The position numbers and the translations under genes are program-made. From Fodinicurvata sp. EGI_FJ10296 (GTDB lineage: Bacteria; Pseudomonadota; Alphaproteobacteria; DSM-16000; Inquilinaceae), in the NCBI RefSeq assembly GCF_040712075.1, contig NZ_JBFCVL010000001.1:379501-443500 (forward strand): a DNA stretch of 64,000 nt. Reading direction: 5' to 3'. Shown here one piece after another: positions 9,692 to 19,703 of this stretch. Every line of letters starts with the position of its first letter. Position 1 is the first letter of the stretch. The notes under the pieces were generated by a model. It had not been told where the DNA came from. It made no database searches and saw only the letters and a list, made by a program, of their open reading frames with translations.

Positions 9692-10436
9692 GAAAACCAC
9701 GCTGACAGAACGGAAATCGGGCGATCCGGCGATCGCGCTCGACAGGGTCCATCTAGAATTGGAAAGCGGGGCCGGCCCCGTCAACATCCTTCGTGGTATC
9801 GATCTGTCGATTGCGGCCGGAGACGTGGTCAGCGTCGTCGGGCCGTCGGGTTCCGGCAAGTCGAGCATGATGATGATCATAGCGGGGCTGGAACGGCCGA
9901 CATCCGGCCGTGTGGTTGTCAGCGGCGCCGATCTGAACACCATGTCGGAAGACGCGCTCGCGCTTTTTCGCCGCGACACCATCGGCATCGTATTCCAGAA
10001 CTTTCACCTGATTCCGACGATGACCGCGCTGGAGAATGTCGCGATTCCCCTGGAGTTCGCCGGGCGCAGCGACGCTTTCGACCGGGCGTCGGATGCCTTG
10101 ACCGCCGTCGGGCTTGGTCACCGCCTTACCCATTACCCCGGTCAGCTGTCCGGTGGCGAGCAGCAGCGTACGGCGCTGGCACGCGCCTTTGCCGCCGACC
10201 CGCCGATTATCCTGGCCGACGAACCAACCGGCAACCTTGACGGCGATACCGGCCGTCAGGTCATCGATCTCATGTTCGAGCTTTCCCGCAAGCGCGGCGC
10301 AACCCTGATCCTGATCACCCATGACGCAGCACTCGCGGCCCGTTGCGACCGGACGGTCCGGCTCGAAGACGGGCTCATCCGCGATCCGTCATCGACACCG
10401 GCCCAAACCCCGGCCCGATCCCCGGTGACGGCATGA
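9690..10436 (+). CDS. ybbA: ABC transporter ATP-binding protein (YbbA/LolD-like)
   Basis: 248 residues. ATPase subunit of a MacB/FtsX-type exporter. Walker A is [10 protein letters not shown], the Q-loop [10 protein letters not shown], the signature [19 protein letters not shown], Walker [12 protein letters not shown] and the H-loop LITHD. All are intact. The ATG at 9690 has a poor ribosome-binding site; a GTG at 9627 with GGGA upstream would add 21 residues and cannot be excluded. It overlaps the permease gene by ATGA (10433-10436), so the two are translationally coupled. The family moves lipophilic or signal-like substrates; the true substrate is unknown. Confidence 0.93.
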   Translation: MKTTLTERKSGDPAIALDRVHLELESGAGPVNILRGIDLSIAAGDVVSVVGPSGSGKSSMMMIIAGLERPTSGRVVVSGADLNTMSEDALALFRRDTIGIVFQNFHLIPTMTALENVAIPLEFAGRSDAFDRASDALTAVGLGHRLTHYPGQLSGGEQQRTALARAFAADPPIILADEPTGNLDGDTGRQVIDLMFELSRKRGATLILITHDAALAARCDRTVRLEDGLIRDPSSTPAQTPARSPVTA

Positions 10437-13024
10437 CGGCCATCGCCGGCGAAGAATCGGCCCGTTCATTATCCCGGCGGGAGCGCCATGCGCGGGCCGA
10501 GCCCGGACTGCTTCAGGCTGTCAAGCTGGCACGTCGCGAGCTACGCGGCGGCCTTGCCGGATTTCGGATATTCTTCGCCTGTCTCATTCTGGGCGTTGCC
10601 GCCATCGCCACCGTGCAATCCGTCTCGTCGGGCATTCTCGACACGCTGCAGGACGACGGCCGGGCCATTCTCGGCGGCGATATCGCCGCCCGGACCCAGT
10701 TCACCGACATTACGCCCGATCAGCTTTCGGCCCTGAACGACATCGCCGAAACGGTGTCGTCCACGACCCAGATGCGGGCGATGGCGCGCGACCCCGAAAG
10801 TGGCGACGCGATTCTGGTCGATCTCAAGGCCGTGGACGAACCCTATCCGCTCTATGGTGCGATGGAATTGCGTGGCGGCGGCAGTCTGGACGACGCGCTG
10901 GCCGAACGCGGCGGGACGAGAGGCGCCGTGATCGAATTGCCGGTCGCAGCAAGGCTGGGGGTCGAGGTCGGCGACACGATCACGCTCGGCGAAGCCGGTT
11001 TCGAAATCCGCGACATCATCGTCGCCGAACCGGATCGCGCCGGCGGCGCCGGATTCGCCTTCGGTCCCCGCGTCATGATCGCCGACGCCGGATTGGCCGC
11101 CACCGATCTGATCCGCGAAGGATCGATGATCGACTATTACCATCGGCTGCGGCTGCCTGAAGGTCTGTCGGCAAGCGCCGCCGAGGAGGCGCTGCGCGCA
11201 GCCGCGCCGGACGCTGACTGGCGTCTGCGGACCTTCGACCGGGCGTCACCGTCACTGGAACAGATCGTCCAACAGATCACGCTGTTCCTGACCCTTGTCG
11301 GCCTGACCGCCCTGCTGGTCGGCGGTGTTGGCGTCAGCAATGCGGTCCGTGCCTTCGTCGAAGGCCGCACCCCGACGATCGCAACATTGAAATGCCTTGG
11401 CGCCACGTCGCGGCTGATATTTCAGACCTATCTCATTCAGGTTCTGGTCCTTGCCACCGGGGCCATCGTGATCGGGTTGGCCATTGGGGCCGCGACGCCG
11501 CCTCTGGTCTCGACGCTGCTCGCGGACCTCCTGCCGTTTTCGCTGCGCACCGGGGTGTACCCCGGAGCCCTGGCGATCGCGGCCCTGTTCGGTCTGCTGA
11601 CGGCCCTCACCTTCTCGCTTTGGCCGCTGGCGCGAGTGCGCGATGTTTCCGCCGCCGCCCTGTTCCGCGAGGCCGGAGGGACCCTTCGGGGTTGGAGCCG
11701 CGGGGCGGTCGCGGCCGTCGCCGTTTCCGGTCTCGCCCTTGCGGGGCTGGCGATCGGCACCGCCCGCGATCCCGAATTCGCCGCATGGTTCGTCGTCGGG
11801 TCCCTGGCAACGCTGGTCGTCTTCCGCCTGATCGCCGGTGTGGTCGTTGCTTCGACGCGCCGTCTGGGCACGATCCACCGGCCGCTGGTACGACTGGCGA
11901 TGGCCAATCTCAATCGCCCGGGCGCGCCGACGGTGAACGTGGTCCTATCCCTTGGCCTCGGGGTCACCGTGCTGGTGGCCATCGTCCTGATCGAAGGCAA
12001 TCTGAAACGGCAGATCGAGGGCGATTTGCCCGACCGGGCGCCCAGCTTTTTCTTCGTAGACATCCAGGCCGACCAGCGTGACGCCTTCGTCGACACGGTC
12101 TCCGCTTTCGAGGGCGTCTCGGACCTTCGCGACGTTCCGTCGCTGCGCGGCCGGATCGCCGAGGTCAACGGCGTCCCCGCAGAGGATGCGCTGGTGGATG
12201 GCGCGTCGGGATGGGTGGTGCGCGGCGATCGGGGCGTTACCTATGCGGCCGAGCCGGAGAACCGGGACATCGTAGCTGGCGACTGGTGGGCACCGGATTA
12301 CGCCGGGCCGCCGCTGGTCTCGATATACAGCGATATCGCGGAGGCCTTCGCGATCGGTGTCGGCGATACCATGACGGTCCGCATCCTCGGACGCGACATC
12401 GAGGCTGAAGTCGCCAATGTCCGCGACATCGACTGGGGCACGCTTGGAATCAATTTCACCATGGTCTTCTCGCCAACACCGCTGAACGCGGCGCCGCATA
12501 CCTATATCGCCACGCTTCACGCTGCCGACGCGGCGACCGAGACTGCCCTGCAACGCGCCGTCGCAGCCGAATTCGGCAATGTGACCACGGTCAATATCCG
12601 GCAGGCGCTCGACACCTTCGGCAGTATCCTGGAGCGGCTGATCGTCGCCGTACGCGCCATTGCGGCGGTGACGATCGTTGCCGGAACGCTCGTGCTCGCC
12701 GGCGCGGTCGCCGCCGGTCACCGCCGGCGGGTCTACGAGGCCGTCGTCCTCAAGGTTCTCGGCGCGACCCGAGGAAAGATCCTGCGGGGGTACGCTCTCG
12801 AATACGGACTGATGGGGCTGCTAACCGGAATCGTTGCCGCGGTCCTGGGGACGCTGGCGGCGTGGATCGTGGTGACCCAGGTCATGGACCTCGACTGGGT
12901 CTTTCTGCCGCTGACCATTGTCGCGACCACCATTCTGTGCATCGTCATAACCGTGGCGCTCGGATTCGTCGGGACATGGCGGGCGTTGAGCCGCAAGGCC
13001 GCGCCCCTGCTGCGCAACGAATGA
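10433..13024 (+). CDS. ybbP: ABC transporter permease, FtsX/MacB type (YbbP-like)
   Basis: 863 residues starting at the ATG of the ATGA overlap with ybbA. After a basic cytoplasmic stretch there is one transmembrane helix (IFFACLILGVAAIATVQSV), a large periplasmic domain (about residues 60-270), then helices including LFLTLVGLTALLVGGVGVSN and VLVLATGAIVIGLAIGAA. A second periplasmic domain and three final helices follow. This duplicated FtsX layout with about ten helices is characteristic of the YbbP group. The tesA neighbour suggests a role with lipids or acyl compounds at the inner membrane, but this is inference. Confidence 0.92.
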   Translation: MTAIAGEESARSLSRRERHARAEPGLLQAVKLARRELRGGLAGFRIFFACLILGVAAIATVQSVSSGILDTLQDDGRAILGGDIAARTQFTDITPDQLSALNDIAETVSSTTQMRAMARDPESGDAILVDLKAVDEPYPLYGAMELRGGGSLDDALAERGGTRGAVIELPVAARLGVEVGDTITLGEAGFEIRDIIVAEPDRAGGAGFAFGPRVMIADAGLAATDLIREGSMIDYYHRLRLPEGLSASAAEEALRAAAPDADWRLRTFDRASPSLEQIVQQITLFLTLVGLTALLVGGVGVSNAVRAFVEGRTPTIATLKCLGATSRLIFQTYLIQVLVLATGAIVIGLAIGAATPPLVSTLLADLLPFSLRTGVYPGALAIAALFGLLTALTFSLWPLARVRDVSAAALFREAGGTLRGWSRGAVAAVAVSGLALAGLAIGTARDPEFAAWFVVGSLATLVVFRLIAGVVVASTRRLGTIHRPLVRLAMANLNRPGAPTVNVVLSLGLGVTVLVAIVLIEGNLKRQIEGDLPDRAPSFFFVDIQADQRDAFVDTVSAFEGVSDLRDVPSLRGRIAEVNGVPAEDALVDGASGWVVRGDRGVTYAAEPENRDIVAGDWWAPDYAGPPLVSIYSDIAEAFAIGVGDTMTVRILGRDIEAEVANVRDIDWGTLGINFTMVFSPTPLNAAPHTYIATLHAADAATETALQRAVAAEFGNVTTVNIRQALDTFGSILERLIVAVRAIAAVTIVAGTLVLAGAVAAGHRRRVYEAVVLKVLGATRGKILRGYALEYGLMGLLTGIVAAVLGTLAAWIVVTQVMDLDWVFLPLTIVATTILCIVITVALGFVGTWRALSRKAAPLLRNE

Positions 13025-13162
13025 CGGCGTCCGGAAAATCGCCACGCTTTCGGCGCATGGTGCGGGCTGATCGGCGCCATTGGTTCGATTTTGGTTGAAA
13101 AACAAGCCACTATCGCCAATATGAAGCTCGCTGAGAGTTTTTTGAGACGGGTGAGGACTAGG

Positions 13163-13915
13163 ATGGCAACGCAAGGACAGGATCGCTTTACGACGGTCAA
13201 CCGCAGCCGGACGGTTGATCAGGCCGAGATGGATCTCGGACTGCGGGACTATATGCTCCGGGTCTATAACTACATGGCAACCGGTCTGGCCGTCAGTGGT
13301 CTGGTCGCGTGGCTGGTGGCGAATACGGCCCTGCAGGGCGTGTTCTTCTCGGTCAACCCGGAGACGGGGATGGCCGGGCCGAATCTGCTGGGTCTGATCG
13401 GCATGTTCGGGCCGCTTGGCCTTTTGTTCGCGATGATGTACGCGGCACACAAATCGTCCGCGTCGACGCTTCAGGCTATGTATTGGGCGTTCGTGGCGCT
13501 TCAGGGCATTTCGCTGTCGCTGATCCTGATGATGTACACGGGCGAAAGCGTCATGCGCGTGTTCTTCATCACCGCCGCTTCGTTCGCTGGTCTCAGCCTG
13601 TTCGGCTATACGACGAAGCGTGATCTGTCAGGCTTCGGCTCGTTTCTGGTCATGGGCCTGATCGGCCTCCTGATCGCGATGGTCGTGAATATCTTCGTCG
13701 CAAGTTCAATGCTGATGTTCGTGATCTCTGCCGCTGGTGTCCTGATCTTCGCCGGGTTGACGGCCTATTACACGCAGGAAATCAAGCTGCAGTATTCCGC
13801 CGACGCTGACAGCGAAACCCAGACCAAGGGCGCGATCATGGGTGCGATTACCCTGTATCTGGCTTTTATCAACCTCTTCCAGTTCCTGATGATGTTCCTG
13901 GGGCAGCGCGAGTAA
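13163..13915 (+). CDS. Bax inhibitor-1 / YccA family membrane protein
   Basis: 250 residues from the ATG at 13163, preceded by GAGGACTAGG; an in-frame start at 13091 lacks a ribosome-binding site. Seven hydrophobic segments are visible after the cytoplasmic start MATQGQDRFTTVNRSRTVDQ. The segment LRDYMLRVYNYMATGLAVSG is the conserved opening of the UPF0005 family, and the last segment is TLYLAFINLFQFLMMFLG. Bacterial members are implicated in pH-sensitive calcium leak and in interaction with FtsH. Monocistronic, followed by a strong terminator. Confidence 0.93.
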   Translation: MATQGQDRFTTVNRSRTVDQAEMDLGLRDYMLRVYNYMATGLAVSGLVAWLVANTALQGVFFSVNPETGMAGPNLLGLIGMFGPLGLLFAMMYAAHKSSASTLQAMYWAFVALQGISLSLILMMYTGESVMRVFFITAASFAGLSLFGYTTKRDLSGFGSFLVMGLIGLLIAMVVNIFVASSMLMFVISAAGVLIFAGLTAYYTQEIKLQYSADADSETQTKGAIMGAITLYLAFINLFQFLMMFLGQRE

Positions 13916-13956
13916 CACCGTCCGCCTCCGGTCCGGCTTTTATCCGGAAAAGACCA

Positions 13957-13989
13957 GGCCCGGTGCTGCATTGCGGCACCGGGCCTTTT
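13957..13989 (+). terminator. Intrinsic terminator after the Bax inhibitor-1 gene
   Basis: Perfect 10-bp stem GGCCCGGTGC/GCACCGGGCC (13957-13966 and 13976-13985) with a 9-nt loop, followed by TTTT. On the minus strand it is followed by TGGTCTTTT, so it may also stop transcription coming from the convergent DinB-fold gene. Confidence 0.9.
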
Positions 13990-14012
13990 CATGCGTCAGC
14001 CTTTTGATACGC

Positions 14013-14540
14013 TCAGTCGGTATTGGCGGCTTCACGCTGATATGCGATGAGGTCGAGCGACGGCGCGTCGCCGGTCAACCGCGTCATGAGGGCATGAACC
14101 TGCCCGCGATGATGGGTCTGATGGTTGAAGAAATGCATGAGCGCCGGCGCCAGCGGCTGCTCGATCTCCTGGGGATGAACGATCGTCCGATATGTGATGG
14201 TGCCGGCCAGCGCATCTCCGTCCAGGCTGTCGGTATAGCGCACGATCGCTTCGTCTTCCGCATCGCGCGCGGCCCGCAAGGCGGCGAAATCCTCATACAG
14301 GATGGTGTCCAATCGGTCGGCAGGTGACGGTGCGCCGGTGAACCGGCTCATCCAGATCCGATCGGCCAGCAACAAATGATTCAGCGTGCCGTGAACGGAC
14401 CGGAAATAGGCTTCGAGATCCTCGCGGTACTGACTGTCCGGCAAACCGGCGGCCGCGGCGAAGATGCGCTCGTTGGCCCATCGGTTGTAGCGCGCCATCA
14501 TCGTGAACAGATCGGGCATCGTGAACAGATCAGGCAACAT
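14013..14540 (-). CDS. DinB-fold family protein
   Basis: 175 residues from the ATG at 14540 (MLPDLFTMPDLFTMM...). The four-helix DinB/YfiT fold is indicated by ARYNRWANERIFAAA near the start, LNHLLLADRIWMSRFTG in the second helix, and the C-terminal HFFNHQTHHRGQVHALMTRL. The three histidines expected to bind a divalent metal are H in LNHLLLAD and the two spaced ones in FNHQTHHRG. These proteins are metal-dependent, often thiol-dependent transferases or hydrolases of unknown substrate. The N terminus carries a small in-frame duplication, described separately. It is not known whether the ATG at 14540 or a later one is used. Confidence 0.88.
   Translation of the reverse strand: MLPDLFTMPDLFTMMARYNRWANERIFAAAAGLPDSQYREDLEAYFRSVHGTLNHLLLADRIWMSRFTGAPSPADRLDTILYEDFAALRAARDAEDEAIVRYTDSLDGDALAGTITYRTIVHPQEIEQPLAPALMHFFNHQTHHRGQVHALMTRLTGDAPSLDLIAYQREAANTD
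14499..14534 (-). repeat. 18-bp direct tandem duplication within the DinB-fold gene
   Basis: Copies at 14499-14516 and 14517-14534 differ at one base and encode PDLFTM twice in a row (MLPDLFTMPDLFTMMARY). The unit is six codons, so the frame is kept. It duplicates the probable start region and yields several candidate ATG codons. Confidence 0.85.
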
Positions 14541-14635
14541 ATCGGCACACCCTGACATCAGTTGTGGGAAGCGTCGATGATGCCTCAAACCGCCGACCGA
14601 CGGCAATAATCCGTCAGCGACCGGCTTTCGCTGAC

Positions 14636-16255
14636 TTAGTGGCGGAAATGCCGAATACCTGTGAACACCATCGCCAGACCCGCATCGTCCGCGGCCTTGA
14701 TGACCTCGTCGTCACGGATCGACCCGCCGGGCTGGATCACGGCCGTCGCGCCGGCCTCGATCGCCGCGTCGAGCCCGTCGGCAAAGGGGAAGAACGCATC
14801 CGATGCCACGACCGAGCCCTTTGTTGCCGGCGTTGCCTCACCGGCCGCGTCGGCGGCATCGGCGGCTTTACGCGCCGCGATCCGCGAGCTGTCCACACGG
14901 CTCATCTGTCCGGCACCGATGCCAACCGTCGCCCTGTTCCTGACATAGACGATGGCGTTGGACTTCACATGCTTGGCCACGCAGAACGCAAACAGCATGT
15001 CGGCCAGCTCGATGTCGGTCGGCGCACGCTTTGTCACCACCCGGATGTCGTCGGCCGTCACGCGCCGGGTATCCGCATCCTGAATCAGAAACCCGCCGGA
15101 GACGGTGCGGATCGTCGGTCGCAACGCCGATCCATCGGCCGCCCGGTCCGGCATGTGACCGGTTTCCAGCAGCCGCAGCGAGGTCTTTCCGGCCAGACGC
15201 TCGACCGCGGCTTTGTCGAAGGACGGTGCGATGACCACTTCGAGGAACAGGGACGCGAGACGCTCGGCCAGTGACTCGTTGACCGGCCGATTGCATGCCA
15301 CGATCCCGCCGAAGGCACTGACCGGATCGCAGGCCAGTGCCCGGTCGTACGCATCGACCAGGGTTGAGCCGGTCGCCGCACCGCAGGGATTGGCGTGTTT
15401 GATGATGGCGATGCCGGGATCGTCGAATTCAGCCGCCAGTTCGAAGGCCGCGTCGGTATCATTGATGTTGTTGTACGACAGTTCCTTGCCCTGAAGCTGT
15501 CTGGCCGTCGCCACCCCGGGACGCTCCGGCGAGGTCGCGTAAAAAGCGGCGGACTGGTGTGGGTTCTCGCCATAGCGCAGAAACTGCCGACGCTGCCCGC
15601 CGAAAGCAAAACGGCGCGGATACCGCTCACCGCTTTCCGCATTCAGCCACGACGCGATCGCTGCGTCATAGCCGGCGGTTTTGGAAAAGGCTGCCGCCGC
15701 CAGACGCTTTCTCAGTTCGGGCTGCGTCGCACCGCCGCTCGCATGCATATCGTCCAGCACCGCCGCGTAATCATCCGGATCCGTGACGACAGTGACATAG
15801 GCGTGATTCTTCGCCGCGGCGCGGATCATCGCCGGCCCGCCAACGTCGATGTTCTCGATGCAGGTGTCGAAATCCGCACCGCCAGCCAATGTCGACTCGA
15901 ACGGGTAAAGGTTCACAACCAACAGATCGATACGTCCGATGCCATAGTCGGTCATCGCCTCGACGTGGTCGGTGTCGTCGCGGCGGGCAAGCAGTCCGCC
16001 GTGGATACGCGGGTGCAGGGTTTTCACCCTGCCGTCCATGATTTCTGGAAAGCCCGTATAGTCCGATACGTCGCGCACCGGGATCCCGGCCTCGCGCAAG
16101 GCCCGGGCCGATCCGCCCGTCGACAGCAGTTCGACCTTCTGGTCCGCGAGCGCGCGCGCGAAATCGATAATCCCTGACTTGTCCGAAACCGAGATCAAGG
16201 CCCGTTCGATACGCTGGGAAGTAGTGACCATTGGATCCGCCTGCCGCATTGTCAT
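14636..16255 (-). CDS. purH: Bifunctional AICAR transformylase / IMP cyclohydrolase
   Basis: 539 residues, full length. It performs the last two steps of purine synthesis: formylation of AICAR with 10-formyl-THF, then ring closure to IMP. The N-terminal cyclohydrolase (MGS-like) domain begins [19 protein letters not shown] and contains [13 protein letters not shown]. The transformylase domain contains [13 protein letters not shown], the catalytic [11 protein letters not shown] and [10 protein letters not shown], and ends [12 protein letters not shown]...[11 protein letters not shown], all diagnostic. An internal ATG at 16231 ([12 protein letters not shown]) is an alternative start. Confidence 0.97.
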   Translation of the reverse strand: MTMRQADPMVTTSQRIERALISVSDKSGIIDFARALADQKVELLSTGGSARALREAGIPVRDVSDYTGFPEIMDGRVKTLHPRIHGGLLARRDDTDHVEAMTDYGIGRIDLLVVNLYPFESTLAGGADFDTCIENIDVGGPAMIRAAAKNHAYVTVVTDPDDYAAVLDDMHASGGATQPELRKRLAAAAFSKTAGYDAAIASWLNAESGERYPRRFAFGGQRRQFLRYGENPHQSAAFYATSPERPGVATARQLQGKELSYNNINDTDAAFELAAEFDDPGIAIIKHANPCGAATGSTLVDAYDRALACDPVSAFGGIVACNRPVNESLAERLASLFLEVVIAPSFDKAAVERLAGKTSLRLLETGHMPDRAADGSALRPTIRTVSGGFLIQDADTRRVTADDIRVVTKRAPTDIELADMLFAFCVAKHVKSNAIVYVRNRATVGIGAGQMSRVDSSRIAARKAADAADAAGEATPATKGSVVASDAFFPFADGLDAAIEAGATAVIQPGGSIRDDEVIKAADDAGLAMVFTGIRHFRH

Positions 16256-16365
16256 GAAACCCCGGTGAAGCGTCGTTCATACCCCCACCGGTCGACGCAT
16301 GCAAACATCACGGCACCCGACGGCCGGGATCCAGGCCCGGGTACGGCGCCAGGGCACGGCTCGGC

Positions 16366-17373
16366 TTAACCGGCGGGACTGCCTTTTACGGCCTCGTCGG
16401 CGGTTTCAGGTTCGCGTTTCTCCATGCGGAGATACTGGACCAGTTCGTCCTGCAGATCGTCGCGAATGCGATCGGGATGGGTGATCTGCAGATAGAACAG
16501 GGTGAAATAGTTCACCTTCACCCAGGTGACCCCTCGCGCGACGATGATGCTGCCCGCCTTGCCCAGGAAGGCCGCAACGAACAACGGGACGACCGAGATC
16601 ACAAGAGCGCCGTCGGTCAGCAGGAAGTCCGGCAGTTCACCGCCGCCGACCGGAAAGGCGCCCGACGGCAGGACCGACGCGAGGTACCACGACAGGAAGA
16701 TCGCCAGCGGCACCATGACCCCATAAATCGGAGCAGCGAGGGCGGCGGCGACGCGGCCGAACAGGTCGATGCCGAAGACGCCGGCCAGCGTCGCCGGCAC
16801 CCGGTCGCGCAGTTCCTTGATGCGGCCGATGGACTCCCGGATCGACAGGCCGTCGATCGCGATGGCCGGCAGCACATAGTGACTGACCAGATCCCATACC
16901 TCGAGAAATCCGGACAGGATCAGATTAATCAGCCCGCCCGACTTCCGGTTCCGCGCATATTTCGCGTACGCCATGGCGATATCGAGCAGCGCCAGGCGCC
17001 AGACCGCACCACCGTGGCTGGTGTCGGCGGCCGCAGCCGATGCGTCCCCGGCCACAATCCGCCGATGAACGATCGCACTCTGGCGAAGCTCCGATCCGAT
17101 GAAGTAGAAGAATTTTCCGAACCAGAGGACCGCGGCGGCCAGCAGCACCAGCCAGGACGTTCCCCAAAGCGCGTTGTCCTGCACGAGCACCGCATGCATC
17201 GCCATCCCCAGACCGGCAAGGAATACCGCGGCCTGAACGATGCCAAGGATCGAGGTCGTCACCATGGGCTTCAGGATCGACCAATCCGCACCGACGATCG
17301 TTACCGAATTCTTTATCAGGTATCCGATGTTCTGGATGCGATCGGTAAGGGGAATGCGTCGAAGATTGTCCAT
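16366..17373 (-). CDS. Uncharacterised polytopic membrane protein
   Basis: 335 residues. Soluble N terminus (MDNLRRIPLTDRIQNIGYLI), then hydrophobic segments near residues 38-60 (VTTSILGIVQAAVFLAGLGM), 73-95 (WLVLLAAAVLWFGKFFYFIG), 150-165, 205-235 (GRVAAALAAPIYGVMVPLAI) and 255-285. The C-terminal tail is hydrophilic and acidic (LQDELVQYLRMEKREPETAD). Between the second and third segments lies a loop with SELRQSAIVHRRIVAGDA. The overall layout resembles bacterial membrane proteins of unknown function that accompany no fixed partner. No catalytic motif was found. It follows purH on the same strand but in its own unit. Confidence 0.75.
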   Translation of the reverse strand: MDNLRRIPLTDRIQNIGYLIKNSVTIVGADWSILKPMVTTSILGIVQAAVFLAGLGMAMHAVLVQDNALWGTSWLVLLAAAVLWFGKFFYFIGSELRQSAIVHRRIVAGDASAAAADTSHGGAVWRLALLDIAMAYAKYARNRKSGGLINLILSGFLEVWDLVSHYVLPAIAIDGLSIRESIGRIKELRDRVPATLAGVFGIDLFGRVAAALAAPIYGVMVPLAIFLSWYLASVLPSGAFPVGGGELPDFLLTDGALVISVVPLFVAAFLGKAGSIIVARGVTWVKVNYFTLFYLQITHPDRIRDDLQDELVQYLRMEKREPETADEAVKGSPAG

Positions 17374-17449
17374 GTATTACCCCACTGACGGTACCGTTTA
17401 CCGGCCTCTTTCGGCTTAATTGCTGAATACGTATTGGTTAGCCTGTCGG

Positions 17450-17481
17450 GGTATACTTTCCTACGTCCGGGTTGGTGTCAA
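17450..17481 (-). promoter_or_regulatory. Possible sigma-70-type promoter upstream of the membrane protein gene
   Basis: A perfect TTGACA (minus strand, 17481-17476) is followed 20 nt later by TATACC (17455-17450), about 75 bp before the ATG at 17373. The hexamers are good but the spacing is longer than optimal. Confidence 0.25.
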
Positions 17482-17573
17482 CCGTATCGCACCCACTGCT
17501 GGGACTCGGCGGCCGTCCGGCCGTTTCGCGTTCCGTAGGTATTCAGGACAACATCGTCGGTCCGGGTTCCAGC

Positions 17574-19703
17574 TTACTCGGCCGCCGCTGCCTGCCCTTC
17601 CTCGACCGCCGTCATGCGTATCACCCTGTCGGCGGTATCAATGGTTTCCTTGCGGTGAGCAATGGCGACGCGGGTGATCCCCATCGACTTGATCACCTCG
17701 CTGATCCGGTGCTCGTTGTCGACGTCGAGATGGCTGGTCGCCTCGTCCATGAACAGGATCTTCGGCTTGTGATAGAGGGCGCGCGCAATCAGAATGCGCT
17801 GTTTCTGTCCGCCGGAAAGACTGCTGCCCAGATCGCCGACCAGCGTCTGGAAGCCCATGGGCATCTTCATCACCTCTTCGGCTATCGATGCCGCCGCGGC
17901 GCATTGGACGGCCAGTTCCATGTCCGGCGTGTCGTCGAACATTGTAACATTGTCCAGAATACTGCCGGCAAACAGTTGGTCGCCCTGCGATACAATGGCG
18001 ATGTCGTCGCGAAAATTGCGCACTCCATAGTCATAGATATTGACACCATCGACCAGCACCAAACCGGATGTCGGGCGCATCAATCCTGTCATTATTTTCA
18101 TCAGGGTTGTTTTCCCGCAACCGGACGGTCCGGTTACGGCAACATATTCACCCTTCTCTATTTCGAACGACAGCTCTTTTATGACTGGCGCCTCTTCTTC
18201 GTGATATCGGAAGGTAAGATTGTTTACGGATATATTACCTTCAATCCTGCTCATCTTTCCGCGTTCTTCATCGTTACTTCTTTCCGGCGGTTCGATCACG
18301 ATATCCGAAACACGATGCAAGTGCAGCTTCAGCATCCGGAATTCGATCGCTTTGTCGATGAAGGCCAGCGCCGCATCCGAGAACTGCTGCCGGTACGAAA
18401 GGAAGGCATAGAGCATCCCGACGGTCAGATCGTTCTCGATCACCAGCAAGACGCCGATCCAGACCAGGGTGACATGTTCGGCGCCCGTGACGAACATGCT
18501 GAGCGATCGATAGAAGATCCGGATCCGCTCGACCTTGACGCCGGAACTGATTTCGTCGGCAAATTTGTTCTTCCAGCCAGAGGTCCGGATCGGCTCGTGA
18601 TTGAAGCTGCGGATCGTCTCCATCGCCCGCGCGGATTCAAGGAAATGGCTGTCTTCCTTGGCGCCGTTGATGATTTCCTCTTCCATGAGGCGCCGAAGCG
18701 GACGGATCAACACGGCCCTGACCGTGCCATAAAACATCACGACGCCAACCGCGACGGCCGTCAACGTCCACGAGTAATAGGCCATGACGACGACAACGGT
18801 CAGCACCACGATACCGTCTACGACTGCTTCGACGAAGCCGTTGGTCAGAACGCGGTTGATCTCCCGCAGCGAGCCGAATCGCGAGACGATATCCCCGACA
18901 TGCCGCTTGGCGAAGAACGTCAACGGCAGCCGCATCAGGTGGTTGAACAGATTGTTGGCCAGCTGGAAGTTTAGCTGAGCACCGACAAAGGCGACGACCC
19001 ACCCTCTGAGGGCAAAGGTTAAAGCTCGGAAAAAGTGAATCGCCAGGAAACCCAGACCGAGCACGAGCAGCAGATCTCGGTCCTGGCTCAGCGCAACCTC
19101 GTCGATGGCCAGCTGAACGAAATAGGGTATGACCAGCGCGAAAGCCTGAATGAACAGCGACAGCAGCAGGACCTTGCCCAAAGTCGCGATCAAGCCCTGG
19201 GAATGCTGCCAGAGCGAGCGAATGGTTACGTCGTTGCTGGCCTTGACCTGCTCGAAATCGGCGTTGGGCGAGAACTCGACGGCAACACCGGTGTAGCCGT
19301 CGGAGAGCTCGTCGAGCGTAAGATGACGTTCGCCCTGCGCCGGGTCATGAATGATGGCCTTGTTGCGCGTAATCTTGCGCAAGACGACGAAGTGATCGAA
19401 GCCCCAATGCAGGATGGCCGGCAACTGGATTCGCGGGAGGGCATGCAGGCCGACCTTCATCGGCCGGCCACTCATCTTCAGGCGCTGACCAATGGCCAGC
19501 AGGCTCTTCAGATTGGTCCCCCGCAGCGATGCCGGAAACTTCTGCCGTAGCGTCTCGACCGTCGTCTCATAGCCATGATACGACGCGACCATGGCCAGGC
19601 AGGTGATCCCGCATTCCGAACTTTCGGTCTGGTGATAGATCGGCAGCCTTGGGTAGAACCGGAAGTGCAACCGGTCGAAGACTCTCTTTTCAGCAACCAT
19701 CAC
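17574..19703 (-). CDS. Peptidase C39-containing ABC exporter for double-glycine peptides
   Basis: 709 residues: a bacteriocin-processing exporter of the CvaB/LagD kind. It cleaves precursor leaders after Gly-Gly and pumps the product across the inner membrane. Residues 1-140 are the C39 protease with Q25 (oxyanion) and C31 in YHQTESSECGITCLAMV, H104 in FDHFVVLR and D120 in IIHDPAQ, so the triad is intact. Transmembrane helices span about 165-440. The NBD has Walker A VTGPSGCGKTT, signature SLSGGQKQRI and Walker B ILFMDEATSHLD. The gene overlaps the HlyD adaptor gene by ATGA and is last in the cassette, which also holds four GG-leader precursors. Confidence 0.96.
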   Translation of the reverse strand: MMVAEKRVFDRLHFRFYPRLPIYHQTESSECGITCLAMVASYHGYETTVETLRQKFPASLRGTNLKSLLAIGQRLKMSGRPMKVGLHALPRIQLPAILHWGFDHFVVLRKITRNKAIIHDPAQGERHLTLDELSDGYTGVAVEFSPNADFEQVKASNDVTIRSLWQHSQGLIATLGKVLLLSLFIQAFALVIPYFVQLAIDEVALSQDRDLLLVLGLGFLAIHFFRALTFALRGWVVAFVGAQLNFQLANNLFNHLMRLPLTFFAKRHVGDIVSRFGSLREINRVLTNGFVEAVVDGIVVLTVVVVMAYYSWTLTAVAVGVVMFYGTVRAVLIRPLRRLMEEEIINGAKEDSHFLESARAMETIRSFNHEPIRTSGWKNKFADEISSGVKVERIRIFYRSLSMFVTGAEHVTLVWIGVLLVIENDLTVGMLYAFLSYRQQFSDAALAFIDKAIEFRMLKLHLHRVSDIVIEPPERSNDEERGKMSRIEGNISVNNLTFRYHEEEAPVIKELSFEIEKGEYVAVTGPSGCGKTTLMKIMTGLMRPTSGLVLVDGVNIYDYGVRNFRDDIAIVSQGDQLFAGSILDNVTMFDDTPDMELAVQCAAAASIAEEVMKMPMGFQTLVGDLGSSLSGGQKQRILIARALYHKPKILFMDEATSHLDVDNEHRISEVIKSMGITRVAIAHRKETIDTADRVIRMTAVEEGQAAAAE

